A stretch of 64,000 nt of DNA from DATAZK01 sp963731205 (GTDB taxonomy: Bacteria > Actinomycetota > Actinomycetes > Frankiales > Frankiaceae), in the NCBI GenBank assembly GCA_963731205.1, contig CAVSUJ010000002.1, positions 1,798,001 to 1,862,000 on the forward strand, given 5' to 3'. A program made the translations under genes and the position numbers. The notes under the pieces are model-generated. The model did not search any database. It was not told the DNA's origin and saw only the letters and a program-made list of their open reading frames with translations. Below, in pieces: positions 52,977 through 62,193 of the stretch. Numbering within the stretch: the first letter of the stretch is position 1; the number at the start of each line of letters is the position of its first letter.

Positions 52977-54969
52977 TTCTCGCCCGCCGCTCGGCGCCCC
53001 GCAATGACGTCACCACGCGGCGCAGCGGGGAGTTCGGTGCGGCATGAGGGGGCCAGCCGAACGGCGGCCAGAGCTGCGACGGGGGCGGTGGCGGCGGCGG
53101 CGCCGGTCGGCGGCTTGCCATCAGCAGGACGACGGCTGCGGCGATCAGGCAGCAGTCGGCCACCATGGCCAGCGGGTAGTGCAGCGGATCAGGCGCCGCA
53201 GCGCCGGCGATGAACGCGCACGCGCTCACGGTGACGCTCGTGACGACGATCGGCAATCGCCGGCTGACCCCGCCGATCGCCAGCAGCACGGCGGCGACCA
53301 GCGATGGGGCGAGCGGCACCCCGTAGATCATCTGGTGCAGGCGGGAGACCTGGATCGCCGGGCCCACGACGACTGCCACTGCGGTCAGGATGACGGCGAC
53401 CACCGTGAGCAGGGTCGCCGCGAGTAGATGAGGGCCTGGCCGGGGCTTCGGCCTCGGCGCGGTCTTGAGCACGCCGGCCATCGCCGATACCACGACCACC
53501 AGCGCCACGGCGGCGCGAGGCAGCGATCCGTTCGTACGCGCAAGTGCCGTGTCGTACGCGCCGCCAGGGTTGGCCTGGGTGAACGCGTAGACGCGCAGGC
53601 TGTCGGCAAGGGCGTAGAAGCCGACGCCGGCGACGACGGCGTAGAGCAGCGGGCGGTAGCGGTGCCCGTCGCGGGTGAGGTGCAGCCCGACGGCGGCCAG
53701 CAGCAGGAGCAGCGTGGGCAACTGGCCCGCAGCGAACCGCCCGGTGGCGATCTCGCCCGAGAAGCTCGAACCGGATTGCGCGCTCGTCGGCGGGAAGAGC
53801 GAGAGCAGACCCAGCACGAGCGCGCCGGCCGCGCTGGCGGCAGCCGCCCGATCGACGTGACGCCACCACTGGTCGGGAGGGTTCAGCGGGGCGGGCGGCG
53901 CAGGCTCGGCCGGCTCAGCGGCGGTGGGGGCGTCGGGGAAGGGCGCCGTGGGCGGCCGCGCCGGCGCCGGTGGCGGGGGAGCCAAGGGGGCGGCGAAGCC
54001 GGGCGGCGGGGTCTCGGTCAGATCCGGCGGCCGCGGGGCCGGGAGTCCGGCTTCGCGGGGCGCCGGCGAAACGGGCGCCGGTGAGAGGGGCGCCGGCCGG
54101 GTCGGCGGCTCGGGGTCTGCTGTGCCCACCCCCCGCAGCGCCTCCGCGAGGGCGGCGGCCATGGCGGAGCAGGTCGGGAAGCGGGCCTGGGGCGCCTTCG
54201 CCATGGCGCGGTCGAGCACCTGCTGAACGCCGGGCGGCAGGCCGGGTCGCAGCTGGCCGACGCGCGGCACCGGGGCTGACAGATGCGCGTTCATCCGCGC
54301 CCACGCACCGTCGCCGGGGAAGGGCACCGATCCCGTCAGCAGCTGGAAGAGCACGCAGCCCAGCGCGTACTGGTCCACCCGACCGTCGAGTGGCTGCATC
54401 TGGATCTGCTCAGGAGCGGCGTAGTCCAGGCTCGCGGCGAAGTGGCCGCTCGGAGTGAGCCCGGCAGCGTCTCCCGCGCCTTTCGCGATCCCGAAGTCGG
54501 TGAGGTAGACGCGGTCGGGCCCGCCCGGGTCGGCGGGCGTGCCGAGCAGGATGTTGGCGGGCTTGACGTCGCGATGCAGCAGCCCGTGGCGATGCGCGTC
54601 GTCGAGTGCTGACCCGACCCGGGTGACGACGTGCAGCGCCCGCGCCGTCGAGAAGGGGCCGCTCGTGTGCAGCGCGGCGGCGGCATCCTGGCCGGCCACG
54701 TACTTCATGTGGATCCAGAGCTGACCGTCGGCCTCACCGCGGTCGTAGACGGGCACCACGTTGTCGTGATCGAGGCTGGCCGCGAGGTCGGCCTCGCGCT
54801 GGAAGCGCTCCCGGTAGCTGTGATCCGACGACGCGGCCATGGGAAGCAGCTTCAGCGCGTCGAAGCGCGGTAGCCGCGGATGGTGGACCAGGTAGACCTC
54901 GCCCATTCCACCGCTGCCGATCAGCCGATCGATGCGAAATCCCGCGACGACCTCACCGGATTGGTGCAT
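52957..54969 (-). CDS. Ser/Thr protein kinase with eight-helix membrane domain
   Basis: 670 aa. Kinase domain ~1-270: glycine loop IGSGGMGEVYLV, Lys in DALKLLP, HRDVKPANILL, TDFGIAKG and DYAAPEQ. A Pro-rich linker (~285-370) follows, then about eight membrane helices (AGALVLGLLSLFPP; LPTLLLLLAAVGLHL; LLYAVVAGVGFYALA; AAVALVVVVSAMAGVL; LLTVVAVILTAVAVVVG; SLVAAVLLAIGGV; VVTSVTVSACAFIAGAA; ADCCLIAAAVVLLMA) and a basic tail. No PASTA or other known sensor. ATG 54969 chosen; open frame extends to 54999. Confidence 0.9.
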   Translation of the reverse strand: MHQSGEVVAGFRIDRLIGSGGMGEVYLVHHPRLPRFDALKLLPMAASSDHSYRERFQREADLAASLDHDNVVPVYDRGEADGQLWIHMKYVAGQDAAAALHTSGPFSTARALHVVTRVGSALDDAHRHGLLHRDVKPANILLGTPADPGGPDRVYLTDFGIAKGAGDAAGLTPSGHFAASLDYAAPEQIQMQPLDGRVDQYALGCVLFQLLTGSVPFPGDGAWARMNAHLSAPVPRVGQLRPGLPPGVQQVLDRAMAKAPQARFPTCSAMAAALAEALRGVGTADPEPPTRPAPLSPAPVSPAPREAGLPAPRPPDLTETPPPGFAAPLAPPPPAPARPPTAPFPDAPTAAEPAEPAPPAPLNPPDQWWRHVDRAAAASAAGALVLGLLSLFPPTSAQSGSSFSGEIATGRFAAGQLPTLLLLLAAVGLHLTRDGHRYRPLLYAVVAGVGFYALADSLRVYAFTQANPGGAYDTALARTNGSLPRAAVALVVVVSAMAGVLKTAPRPKPRPGPHLLAATLLTVVAVILTAVAVVVGPAIQVSRLHQMIYGVPLAPSLVAAVLLAIGGVSRRLPIVVTSVTVSACAFIAGAAAPDPLHYPLAMVADCCLIAAAVVLLMASRRPAPPPPPPPSQLWPPFGWPPHAAPNSPLRRVVTSLRGAERRARTTAGGR

Positions 54970-55051
54970 CGTCACCGCCCTCGCGCTGTCAGCCCACATC
55001 CGGCCGACGGTTCTGGAAGCCGGCCGCTCGTGCCCTAGCGTAAAACCCGCG

Positions 55052-55792
55052 TCATATCCGCCGTGCCAGAAGCGCCCGCTTCACCTCTTGGATGGCCTTG
55101 GTGACCGCGATGCCGCGGGGGCAGGCTTCGGTGCAGTTGAAGGTCGTGCGGCATCGCCAGACCCCCTCGCGGTCGTTGAGGATCTCGAGGCGTTCGCGTC
55201 CGATCGTGTCGCGGCTGTCGAAGATGAAGCGGTGGGCGGCGACGATCGTGGCCGGGCCGACGTATTGGCTGTCGTTCCAATACACCGGACACGACGAGGT
55301 GCAGGCGGCGCACAGGTTGCACTTGGCGGTGTCGGAGAAGCGCCGCGCCTGTTCAGCGGATTGGAGACGCTCGCCCGCGGTCTCGCGTCCGGCCGGGACG
55401 AGCCACGGCTCGACGTCGCGGAAGGCAGCGAAGAACGGCTCCATGTCGACGATCAGGTCTTTCTCGGCGGTGAGGCCCTTGATCGGCTCGATGGTGATCT
55501 CCTGACCACGCTCGTCGACCAGATCGCGCACCAGCGCCGTGCACGCCAGCCGGTTCTCGCCGTTGATACGCATGACGTCCGACCCGCACGAACCCTGATC
55601 GCAGGAGCGCCGGAAGGCGAGTGAGGCATCGAGGTTCCACTTCACCCAGTGCAGCGCGTCGAGCAGGCGATCTGAGGGTTGCACCGGGACCTCGTAGCGC
55701 TCCCAATGCGGTTCGCTGTCGAGGTCCGGATCGAACCGGCGGATCTTCAGGATCACCGGTTCCTGCTGGGTGGGTGCTTGCGCTGCAGTCAC
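55052..55792 (-). CDS. sdhB: succinate dehydrogenase iron-sulfur subunit
   Basis: 246 aa. 2Fe-2S motif SCDQGSCGSD...NRLAC (Asp as third position, as in E. coli), 4Fe-4S motif CNLCAACTSSCP and 3Fe-4S motif CRTTFNCTEACPRGI. Passes electrons from SdhA to the membrane anchors. GTG 55792, 2 bp after sdhA. Confidence 0.95.
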   Translation of the reverse strand: MTAAQAPTQQEPVILKIRRFDPDLDSEPHWERYEVPVQPSDRLLDALHWVKWNLDASLAFRRSCDQGSCGSDVMRINGENRLACTALVRDLVDERGQEITIEPIKGLTAEKDLIVDMEPFFAAFRDVEPWLVPAGRETAGERLQSAEQARRFSDTAKCNLCAACTSSCPVYWNDSQYVGPATIVAAHRFIFDSRDTIGRERLEILNDREGVWRCRTTFNCTEACPRGIAVTKAIQEVKRALLARRI

Positions 55793-55794
55793 GA

Positions 55795-57528
55795 TCAGTA
55801 CTTCCGTTCCGTCGGCTGGAAGCGGCTCACGTCGACCGGCTTGGTCTCGATGACCAGCTCACCTGAGCTCGCCCGGATGACGAGCGAGTGACGCAGGAAG
55901 CCGACATCGTCGCGGGCCGGGTAGTCGGCCCGGAAGTGCGCGCCACGTGATTCGCGACGAGCGGCCGCCGCCGCCACGACCACCTCCGCGACGTCGAGCA
56001 GGAAGCCGAGTTCGAGAGCTTCGGTGAGGTCGGTGTTGTAGCGCCGCCCCGGGTCGGTGACGGCGACCAGCGCGTAGCGCTCCCTGAGGCGGCGGATGTC
56101 GCCGGCCGCCTGCGAGAGGGATTCCTCGGTGCGGATGACCGACGCGTGCTCGTCCATCGTCCGCTGCAGCGCCGCCCTGATCGGCGCCGCGCGCTCGGTC
56201 CCGGCGGGATTGCGCAGCCGCTCCAGGACTGCAACGGCGCAAGCCTCGGGCTGCACGGGGAGCTCTGGACGCGCGCTCGCGCGGGCATGCTCGGCCGCCC
56301 GCGCGCCGGCTCGTCGGCCGAAGACGACGGCCTCCAGCAAGGCGTTGGCTGTCAGCCGGTTGGCGCCGTGCACCGAGACGCATGCCGCCTCACCTGCCGC
56401 GTAGAGGCCAGGCACCGGCAGACCGCCGCGGCCGAGCACCTGCCCGTCGGCCGTGGTCGGCACGCCGCCCATCGCGTAGTGGGCGGTCGGACGCACGGGG
56501 ATGGCCGTCTCGGTCGCGTCGAGGCCGAGCTGGGTCAGGGTCAAGTCGGCTGCCGTCGCGGTGGCGCTTCCCCATTGCTCCTGGGGTAAGTGCGTGAGGT
56601 CGAGGACGACGTGATCGCTCGGGGCGCCGGGGATACAGCCGCGCCCCTCGCGGATCTCGCTGACGATGGCCCGGGCGACGACGTCGGTCGGTGCCAGCTC
56701 CTTCGCGTCGGGCGCGTAACGCCCCATGAAGGCCTCGCCGTTGCCGCTGCGCAGGAGCGCGCCCTCGGCCCGCGCCGCCTCCGGCAGCAGGATGCCCAGC
56801 GGGTGCAGACCCGTCGGGTGGAATTGGAAAAACTCCATGTCCTGCAAGGGAAATCCGCGGCGGAGCGCGAGGGCGAGAGCGTCGCCGGTGGCAGCGTGAC
56901 CGTTTGAGGTGGTCCGGAACATGCGCCCGCTGCCGCCCGTCGCGAGGATGACGGACGGTGCGCGAAACGTGTGCAGCTCACCCGACGCGAGGTCGTAGCC
57001 GACCACCCCGGCAGCCGGCGCGTCTGCGCTGTCGCCCGCGAAGAGCAGGTCCAGTACGTAGCACTCGTCGAAGAAATCGATCCCGCGGCGCAGGCATTGC
57101 GCGTACAGCGTCTGGAGCACGTGGTGGCCGGTCAGTTCGCCGGCGACGGCCGCGCGCCGGGTGGCTCCGAAGGCGCGCTGGTTGATGAGCCCTTCGGTGG
57201 TGCGGCTGAAGGGCACTCCCAGCTTTTCCAGCTCGCGTACGGCCTCAGGCGCCTCGCGGCACATCAGCTCAGCGGCCGCCTGATCCGCCAGGAACTCGCC
57301 GGCCGCGACCGTGTCGAAGGCGTGCTGCTCCCAGCTGTCCTCACCTGCATTGCCCAACGCCGCGTTCACACCGGCCTGCGCCGCACTTGTGGCCGAGCGG
57401 GTCGGGTGCAGCTTGCTGACCACGGCCGTCCGGGCGCTACCGCTCGCTTCGAGCGCGGCACGAAGGCCGGCTGCTCCTGCGCCGACGACCACCACCTCAT
57501 AGCGATGCTCGTTGCGGTGCAGCTGCAT
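55795..57528 (-). CDS. sdhA: succinate dehydrogenase flavoprotein subunit lacking the FAD-linking His
   Basis: 577 aa. FAD fold VVVGAGAAGLRAALEASG; substrate residues intact: QFHPTG, LAPTDVVARAI (Arg), PTAHYAMGG (His), VHGANRLTANALLEAV (Arg). However the conserved TRSHT motif that carries the covalent 8-alpha-histidyl FAD reads TRSAT, with Ala46 (codon GCC) in place of His. In the E. coli enzymes loss of this His impairs succinate oxidation while leaving fumarate reduction. Otherwise a full-length SdhA in a normal operon, so a working enzyme with non-covalent FAD is likely. ATG 57528. Confidence 0.93.
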   Translation of the reverse strand: MQLHRNEHRYEVVVVGAGAAGLRAALEASGSARTAVVSKLHPTRSATSAAQAGVNAALGNAGEDSWEQHAFDTVAAGEFLADQAAAELMCREAPEAVRELEKLGVPFSRTTEGLINQRAFGATRRAAVAGELTGHHVLQTLYAQCLRRGIDFFDECYVLDLLFAGDSADAPAAGVVGYDLASGELHTFRAPSVILATGGSGRMFRTTSNGHAATGDALALALRRGFPLQDMEFFQFHPTGLHPLGILLPEAARAEGALLRSGNGEAFMGRYAPDAKELAPTDVVARAIVSEIREGRGCIPGAPSDHVVLDLTHLPQEQWGSATATAADLTLTQLGLDATETAIPVRPTAHYAMGGVPTTADGQVLGRGGLPVPGLYAAGEAACVSVHGANRLTANALLEAVVFGRRAGARAAEHARASARPELPVQPEACAVAVLERLRNPAGTERAAPIRAALQRTMDEHASVIRTEESLSQAAGDIRRLRERYALVAVTDPGRRYNTDLTEALELGFLLDVAEVVVAAAAARRESRGAHFRADYPARDDVGFLRHSLVIRASSGELVIETKPVDVSRFQPTERKY

Positions 57529-57553
57529 AAGTGGGGACGCCTCTCGGTCGCGT

Positions 57554-57976
57554 TTAACTGTTCAGCGTCGGGTCGAACGTGAAGATCACGAGCGTGCCCA
57601 GTGCGACGACGAGCACCGCGGAGGCGTAGAGCAGCATCTTCAACCAGAAGCGGGTCTGCGGGCGCTCGGCGTAGTCGTTGATGATCGTGCGCAGCCCGTT
57701 GGTGCCGTGCAGCTCGGCGAGCCAGAGCATCAGCAGGTCCCAGATCCGCCAGAACGGCGATGCGTAGCGTCCGGCGACGAAGCCGAAATTGATGCGCTGC
57801 ACCCCGCCGTCGAGGATGTCGACGATCAGCAGGTGGCCGAGCACCAGCACGATCAGCACAACTCCGCTGATCCGCATGAAAACCCAGGCGTGCAGCTCGA
57901 AGTTGCTGCGGTTTGCGGTATGTCCGGCGCGCCGGGCGCGGGGCGAGCGCGGCGCCTCGATCTGCAGGTCGGTCAT
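57554..57976 (-). CDS. sdhD: succinate dehydrogenase membrane anchor subunit SdhD
   Basis: 140 aa, three helices: VFMRISGVVLIVLVLGHLLI, FWRIWDLLMLWLAELHGTNG and MLLYASAVLVVALGTLVIF. Candidate haem ligands His in LGHLL and ELHGTNGLR. ATG 57976 overlaps the sdhC stop by one base. Confidence 0.88.
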   Translation of the reverse strand: MTDLQIEAPRSPRARRAGHTANRSNFELHAWVFMRISGVVLIVLVLGHLLIVDILDGGVQRINFGFVAGRYASPFWRIWDLLMLWLAELHGTNGLRTIINDYAERPQTRFWLKMLLYASAVLVVALGTLVIFTFDPTLNS

Positions 57977-58377
57977 CAGGCGCTTCCGAACAGCTGCTTG
58001 GCCGCGTGTTCAAGGATGAAGTACGCGCCGGGAATCATGACGGCGACCCAGATCGTGACGATGACGGCGAGCATCTGCTTCTGGTACTTCGCCCCGGCCG
58101 ACCAGAAGTCGATCAGCATGATCCGCAGCCCGTTGAGGGCGTGGTAGAGCACGGCGCCGACGAGCCCGAGCTCGAGCAGATTGACGAACGGGTTCTTGTA
58201 GATGTCGACGACCCGGTCATACGAGTTCGGCGAGACCCGCAGCAGCGCCGTCTCCAGGATGTGAAAGAACAGGAAGAAGAAGACCAGCACGCCGGTGATG
58301 CGATGAGCCACCCACGACCACATCCCCGGCCCGCCGCGGTAGAGCGAGCCGCGCGGGCGGGAGGGGCGGGCTGACAT
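57976..58377 (-). CDS. sdhC: succinate dehydrogenase cytochrome b556 subunit SdhC
   Basis: 133 aa, three helices; SWVAHRITGVLVFFFLFFH signature and haem His in LYHALNGLRIMLIDF. First gene of sdhCDAB. Leaderless start at ATG 58377. Confidence 0.9.
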   Translation of the reverse strand: MSARPSRPRGSLYRGGPGMWSWVAHRITGVLVFFFLFFHILETALLRVSPNSYDRVVDIYKNPFVNLLELGLVGAVLYHALNGLRIMLIDFWSAGAKYQKQMLAVIVTIWVAVMIPGAYFILEHAAKQLFGSA

Positions 58378-58389
58378 AGCCGGATCGTA
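58378..58389 (-). promoter_or_regulatory. leaderless-type promoter for sdhCDAB
   Basis: Minus-strand TACGAT (58389-58384), 6 nt, ATG 58377. Confidence 0.6.
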
Positions 58390-58437
58390 ACGATCGGGGC
58401 TCGGTAATCGCCGGGTCAGCCGCTGCGCGGCCGTCGG

Positions 58438-59670
58438 TCAGTGGTGACGATGGCGTTTGGCGCGGTACATGTCGGCGTCGGCCTCGTGCAGTAGCGCCGA
58501 CGCATCAAGACCCACCGAGGTGCTGTGGGCCGTGCCGACGGACGCGACGACCGTCAGCTGGCCGATCGGCGGGAGCAGCGCCTCGCGTACCCGCTCGGCG
58601 AGAGAAAGCGCGTCAGGGGCAGGCAGGCCCTCGGCCACCACGGCGAATTCGTCACCGCCGAGGCGGGCCACCGTGTCAGCGGGACGCACGGCACTGCGCA
58701 GCCGGCGGGCGACCTCGACGAGCACGCGGTCGCCCTCACCATGGCCGTAGGTGTCGTTGATCTCCTTGAAGTCGTCGAGGTCCAGGTAGAGCACGGCGAC
58801 CCCGCCTTTCTCCCGCACCACGGCGCGCACGGCCTGCTCGAGCCGATCGGTGAGCAGCATGCGGTTGGGCAGCCCGGTCAGCGGGTCGTGCAGCGCCCGG
58901 TAGGCGAGCCGCGCCTCGTTCTCCCGGCGCTCGGTGATGTTCATCAGATGAAGGACGAGCATCTTCGGCTCGCCGGGCAGCGGAGCGACCGAACCCTGCA
59001 CCCACACCAGCTCGCCGGTGCGGCGCTCGAGCCGCCATTCCTTGGGTTCGACCGCCTGATCCTTCTCCGCGACCATGCGCAGCAAGGCGCGTACCGCGTC
59101 ACGGTCGTCGCGGTGGACCAGGCGCAGGCTCTGGCGTCCGACGAGAGCGCGCGGATCGTCCGCGACCAACTCGCCGAGGGCCGGATTGGCGTCGAGCACA
59201 ACCCCGATCGGGTCGATCAGCAGCATGGCGATCGGGGCCTCGTGGAAGGCCGCCGAGAACCGCTGCTCGGCGGCCCACATCGCCTGCTCGCTCTCGTGCC
59301 GCGCGCTGACGTCGCGGACGACGACCATGACCGCGGGCCGGCCCTCGTACTCGATGCCTGCGGCGGCCGTCTCGATCGGGACCGAGTGCTGGTCGTTGAG
59401 CCGGATCAGCCGGCCCTCCACGTAGGGCAGTCGCTGGTCGACGGCCAAGCCCCCGTAGCGCTTGACCATCGGCGTGCGTATCGGCGCCGGGACGACCTCG
59501 ATCGCCGGCTTGCTCTTCAGCTCGTCGAGATCGCGGGCCCCGACGAGGTTCAGTGCCTGCTGGTTGGCGAAGACGAAATGTCCGTCCTGGATGACGGCGA
59601 TCGCATCAGGGGAGAGTTCGACCAGCGCGCGGTAGCGCTCCTGGGAAGCGCGTAACTCGTCCACGGTCAC
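58438..59670 (-). CDS. PAS-PAS-GGDEF diguanylate cyclase
   Basis: 410 aa, soluble. PAS1 ~10-125 (RYRALVELSPDAIAVIQDG), PAS2 ~140-255 (RFSAAFHEAPIAMLLIDP), GGDEF ~260-410 (HDPLTGLPNR, DDFKEINDTYGH, RLGGDEFAVV). The catalytic GGDEF is intact and an RPAD inhibitory I-site sits five residues before it, so it should make c-di-GMP with feedback control. GTG 59670 (AGGAG upstream) or GTG 59664; upstream frame is open but overlaps the add promoter. Confidence 0.9.
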   Translation of the reverse strand: MTVDELRASQERYRALVELSPDAIAVIQDGHFVFANQQALNLVGARDLDELKSKPAIEVVPAPIRTPMVKRYGGLAVDQRLPYVEGRLIRLNDQHSVPIETAAAGIEYEGRPAVMVVVRDVSARHESEQAMWAAEQRFSAAFHEAPIAMLLIDPIGVVLDANPALGELVADDPRALVGRQSLRLVHRDDRDAVRALLRMVAEKDQAVEPKEWRLERRTGELVWVQGSVAPLPGEPKMLVLHLMNITERRENEARLAYRALHDPLTGLPNRMLLTDRLEQAVRAVVREKGGVAVLYLDLDDFKEINDTYGHGEGDRVLVEVARRLRSAVRPADTVARLGGDEFAVVAEGLPAPDALSLAERVREALLPPIGQLTVVASVGTAHSTSVGLDASALLHEADADMYRAKRHRHH

Positions 59671-59737
59671 CTCTCTCCTGCTCGTTCCTGTTCCCGTCGG
59701 GGCTGATTTGACAACTGTCGGCTGAAGGATGCTTGCT

Positions 59738-59771
59738 GGCAAAACGTTCGGCAGCCGGGCAAACGATCCGG
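59738..59771. repeat. near-identical direct repeats between GGDEF and add genes
   Basis: GGCAAAACGTTCGG (59738-59751) and GGCAAACGATCCGG (59758-59771), 20 bp apart, i.e. about two helical turns. In a divergent intergenic region; possible tandem sites for one regulator. Confidence 0.5.
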
Positions 59772-59806
59772 TGGAATCCGGACCCCACACGATGACCCTC
59801 GACGGA

Positions 59807-59819
59807 TAGCGTTCACCAC
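59807..59819 (+). promoter_or_regulatory. leaderless-type promoter for add
   Basis: TAGCGT (59807-59812), 7 nt, GTG 59820; no ribosome site. Confidence 0.6.
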
Positions 59820-60899
59820 GTGGCGGTACCGAGCGCACAGCTGATCCGCGAGGCTCCGAAGGTCCTCCTGCACGATCATCTCGACGGGGGGTTGCGGCCG
59901 GGGACAATTGCCGAATTGGCGCAATTTACCGGTTACTCAGGGTTGCCGGCTACGGATGTCACCCAGTTGACGGAGTGGTTTCACGGCGCGGCGGCGGCGT
60001 CGGGCTCGCTCGATCGCTACCTCGAGGCATTCACCCACACGGTCGCGGTCATGCAGACCGAAGAGGCGCTGGTGCGTGTCGCCCGTGAATGCGCCGAGGA
60101 TCTCGCCTCCGACGGCATCGTCTACGCAGAGGTGCGCTTCGCTCCCGAGCTGCACGTCGACACCCTCGAGCTGCCGCAGGTCGTCGAGGCCGTGCTGGAA
60201 GGGTTTCGGCAGGGGACCCGCGGCACCGCTCTGACCGCCAGGGTGTTGCTGACGGCGATGCGTTCGGCGGCGCGGTCCCGGGAGATCGCCGAGCTGGCGG
60301 TGCGCTATCGCGACGAGGGGGTGGCGGGCTTCGACATCGCCGGGCGGGAAGCCGGCCACCCGCCGACCCGCCACCTCGATGCGTTTCAGCTGATGGCCCG
60401 CGAGAACGGCCATTTCACCATCCATGCGGGTGAGGGCTTCGGGCTGCCGTCCATCTGGGAAGCGATCCAGTGGTGCAACGCCGATCGGCTCGGCCACGGG
60501 GTGCGCATCGTCGATGACATCAAGGTCTCGGTCGACGGTGAGGTCACCCTCGGCAAGCTGGCCGGCTACGTGCGCGACACCCGCGTTCCGCTGGAGATGT
60601 GCCCGACGTCGAACGTGAACACCGGCATCTGCGGGTCGATCGCGGAGCATCCGATCGGGCTGCTGGCCGGGCTGGGCTTTCGCGTCACGGTCAACACCGA
60701 CAACCGGCTGATGAGCAACGTCATCCTGTCCGAGGAGCTGCACAAGGTCGCCGAGGCGTTCGACTACGGCTGGGAAGATCTGCGCTGGTTCACCGTCAAC
60801 GCGATGAAGTCGGCTTTCCTGCCGTTCGACGAGCGCTTGGTGCTCATCAACGACGTCATCAAGCCAGGCTTTGCCGAGCTGATGGCGCGCGACGCATGA
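59820..60899 (+). CDS. add: adenosine deaminase
   Basis: 359 aa. Deaminates adenosine/deoxyadenosine. Zn ligands in LLHDHLDGGLRPGT, catalytic His/Glu in IHAGEGFG, LGHGVRIVDD and the Asp in VNTDNRLMS. Leaderless GTG 59820. Heads the salvage group add-tag-upp, with pmm and PNP convergent. Confidence 0.96.
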   Translation: MAVPSAQLIREAPKVLLHDHLDGGLRPGTIAELAQFTGYSGLPATDVTQLTEWFHGAAAASGSLDRYLEAFTHTVAVMQTEEALVRVARECAEDLASDGIVYAEVRFAPELHVDTLELPQVVEAVLEGFRQGTRGTALTARVLLTAMRSAARSREIAELAVRYRDEGVAGFDIAGREAGHPPTRHLDAFQLMARENGHFTIHAGEGFGLPSIWEAIQWCNADRLGHGVRIVDDIKVSVDGEVTLGKLAGYVRDTRVPLEMCPTSNVNTGICGSIAEHPIGLLAGLGFRVTVNTDNRLMSNVILSEELHKVAEAFDYGWEDLRWFTVNAMKSAFLPFDERLVLINDVIKPGFAELMARDA

Positions 60900-60906
60900 G
60901 CGGGCG

Positions 60907-61515
60907 ATGAGCGGCCCGTGCTGGCTCACCGGGGACGACCCGGTGATGACGGCCTACCACGATCAGGAATGGGGACGCCCGGTCACCGGCGAGCGTGAGC
61001 TCTACGAGCGGCTGTGCCTGGAGGGTTTCCAGTCGGGGCTGTCGTGGCGGACGGTGCTGGCCAAGCGGCCGGCGTTCCGCGAGGTGTTCGCCGGGTTCGA
61101 GCCCGAACGTGTCGCCGCTTTCACGCCCGATGATGTGGACCGGCTGTTGCTCGACGCCCGGATCATCCGCCACCGTCGCAAGATCGAGGCGACCGTCACC
61201 AACGCGCGGGCGTTGCTCGCCCTTCACGAGTCGGGCGCCCAGCTTCGCGAGCTTTTCTGGGGCTACGCGCCCACACCGGCAAAAGCCCGCAAGCCTGCGG
61301 TGCTCAGTGAGCTGCCCGCGACCACACCTGAGGCGGCTGAGCTCTCGAAGCGGCTGCGCAAGCTCGGCTTCGCGTTCGTCGGGCCCACCACCGCCTACGC
61401 GTCCATGCAGGCCTGCGGAATCGTCAACGATCACCTCACCGACTGCCCGTTCCGCGGCGAGGTCGAGCAGCAGCGGCGTCAGGTGTTGGCGGCACGGGTC
61501 ACTTCACGCGGCTAG
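60907..61515 (+). CDS. tag: DNA-3-methyladenine glycosylase I
   Basis: 202 aa. CW near the N-terminus, YHDQEWGRPV, LCLEGFQSGLSWRTVL, VGPTTAYASMQACGIVNDH and the Zn-binding C/H residues (Cys5, His in YHD, His and Cys in NDHLTDCP). Excises 3-methyladenine. ATG 60907, 7 bp after add; co-transcribed. Confidence 0.95.
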   Translation: MSGPCWLTGDDPVMTAYHDQEWGRPVTGERELYERLCLEGFQSGLSWRTVLAKRPAFREVFAGFEPERVAAFTPDDVDRLLLDARIIRHRRKIEATVTNARALLALHESGAQLRELFWGYAPTPAKARKPAVLSELPATTPEAAELSKRLRKLGFAFVGPTTAYASMQACGIVNDHLTDCPFRGEVEQQRRQVLAARVTSRG

Positions 61516-61534
61516 GGCTGGCAGGCTTCGCAGC

Positions 61535-62158
61535 GTGGACGTTCTCGTGGTGGACCACCCGCTTGCTGCCGTGCGCCTGACGCTGCTGCGCGACGAGAGG
61601 CACGACCGGGCCGTTTTCCGCGCCGCGCTCAGTGATCTGGCGACGATGCTGGTCTACGAGGCGACCCGCGATCTGCACCGTGTGTGCATCGAGGTCCGCA
61701 CGCCGCTCACGGTCACCGAGGGTGCCGTCATCTCTGATCCGCCGCTGCTGGTGCCGGTGCTGCGCGCCGGTCTCGGCATGGCCACGGCCGCGGCGGCGCT
61801 GCTGCCGGAGGCGCAGATGGGCTTCGTCGGACTCGCCCGCGACGAGCACACCCACCAGTCGCGCGCCTATCTGGAGTCGCTCCCGGGCGACCTGTCGGGC
61901 CGTACGGCGATCGTCCTGGACCCCATGATCGCGACCGGCGGTTCGCTGATGCATTGCGTACGGTTGCTCTCCGAACGCGGCGCGCAGGAGGTCATCGTCG
62001 TGTGCGTGCTCGCGGCACCCGAAGGCCTGAAGCGGCTGGCCGACAGCGGGCTCAACGTGCGCGTGGTGACAGCTGCGGTGGACGAGCGGCTGGATGACAA
62101 CGCGTACATCGTTCCGGGTCTGGGGGATGCGGGGGACCGCCAGTTCGGCGCGGTCTGA
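61535..62158 (+). CDS. upp: uracil phosphoribosyltransferase
   Basis: 207 aa. Makes UMP from uracil and PRPP. PRPP loop VLDPMIATGGSLMHCV, VPVLRAGLGM and the C-terminal uracil loop YIVPGLGDAGDR. GTG 61535; CAGGCT lies 7 nt upstream, a near-consensus leaderless box. Same order as in Mycobacterium (upp next to pmm and deoD). Confidence 0.95.
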   Translation: MDVLVVDHPLAAVRLTLLRDERHDRAVFRAALSDLATMLVYEATRDLHRVCIEVRTPLTVTEGAVISDPPLLVPVLRAGLGMATAAAALLPEAQMGFVGLARDEHTHQSRAYLESLPGDLSGRTAIVLDPMIATGGSLMHCVRLLSERGAQEVIVVCVLAAPEGLKRLADSGLNVRVVTAAVDERLDDNAYIVPGLGDAGDRQFGAV

Positions 62159-62193
62159 ACGCCACATTGAGCGATGCATTCCTGGGCGCCCGC

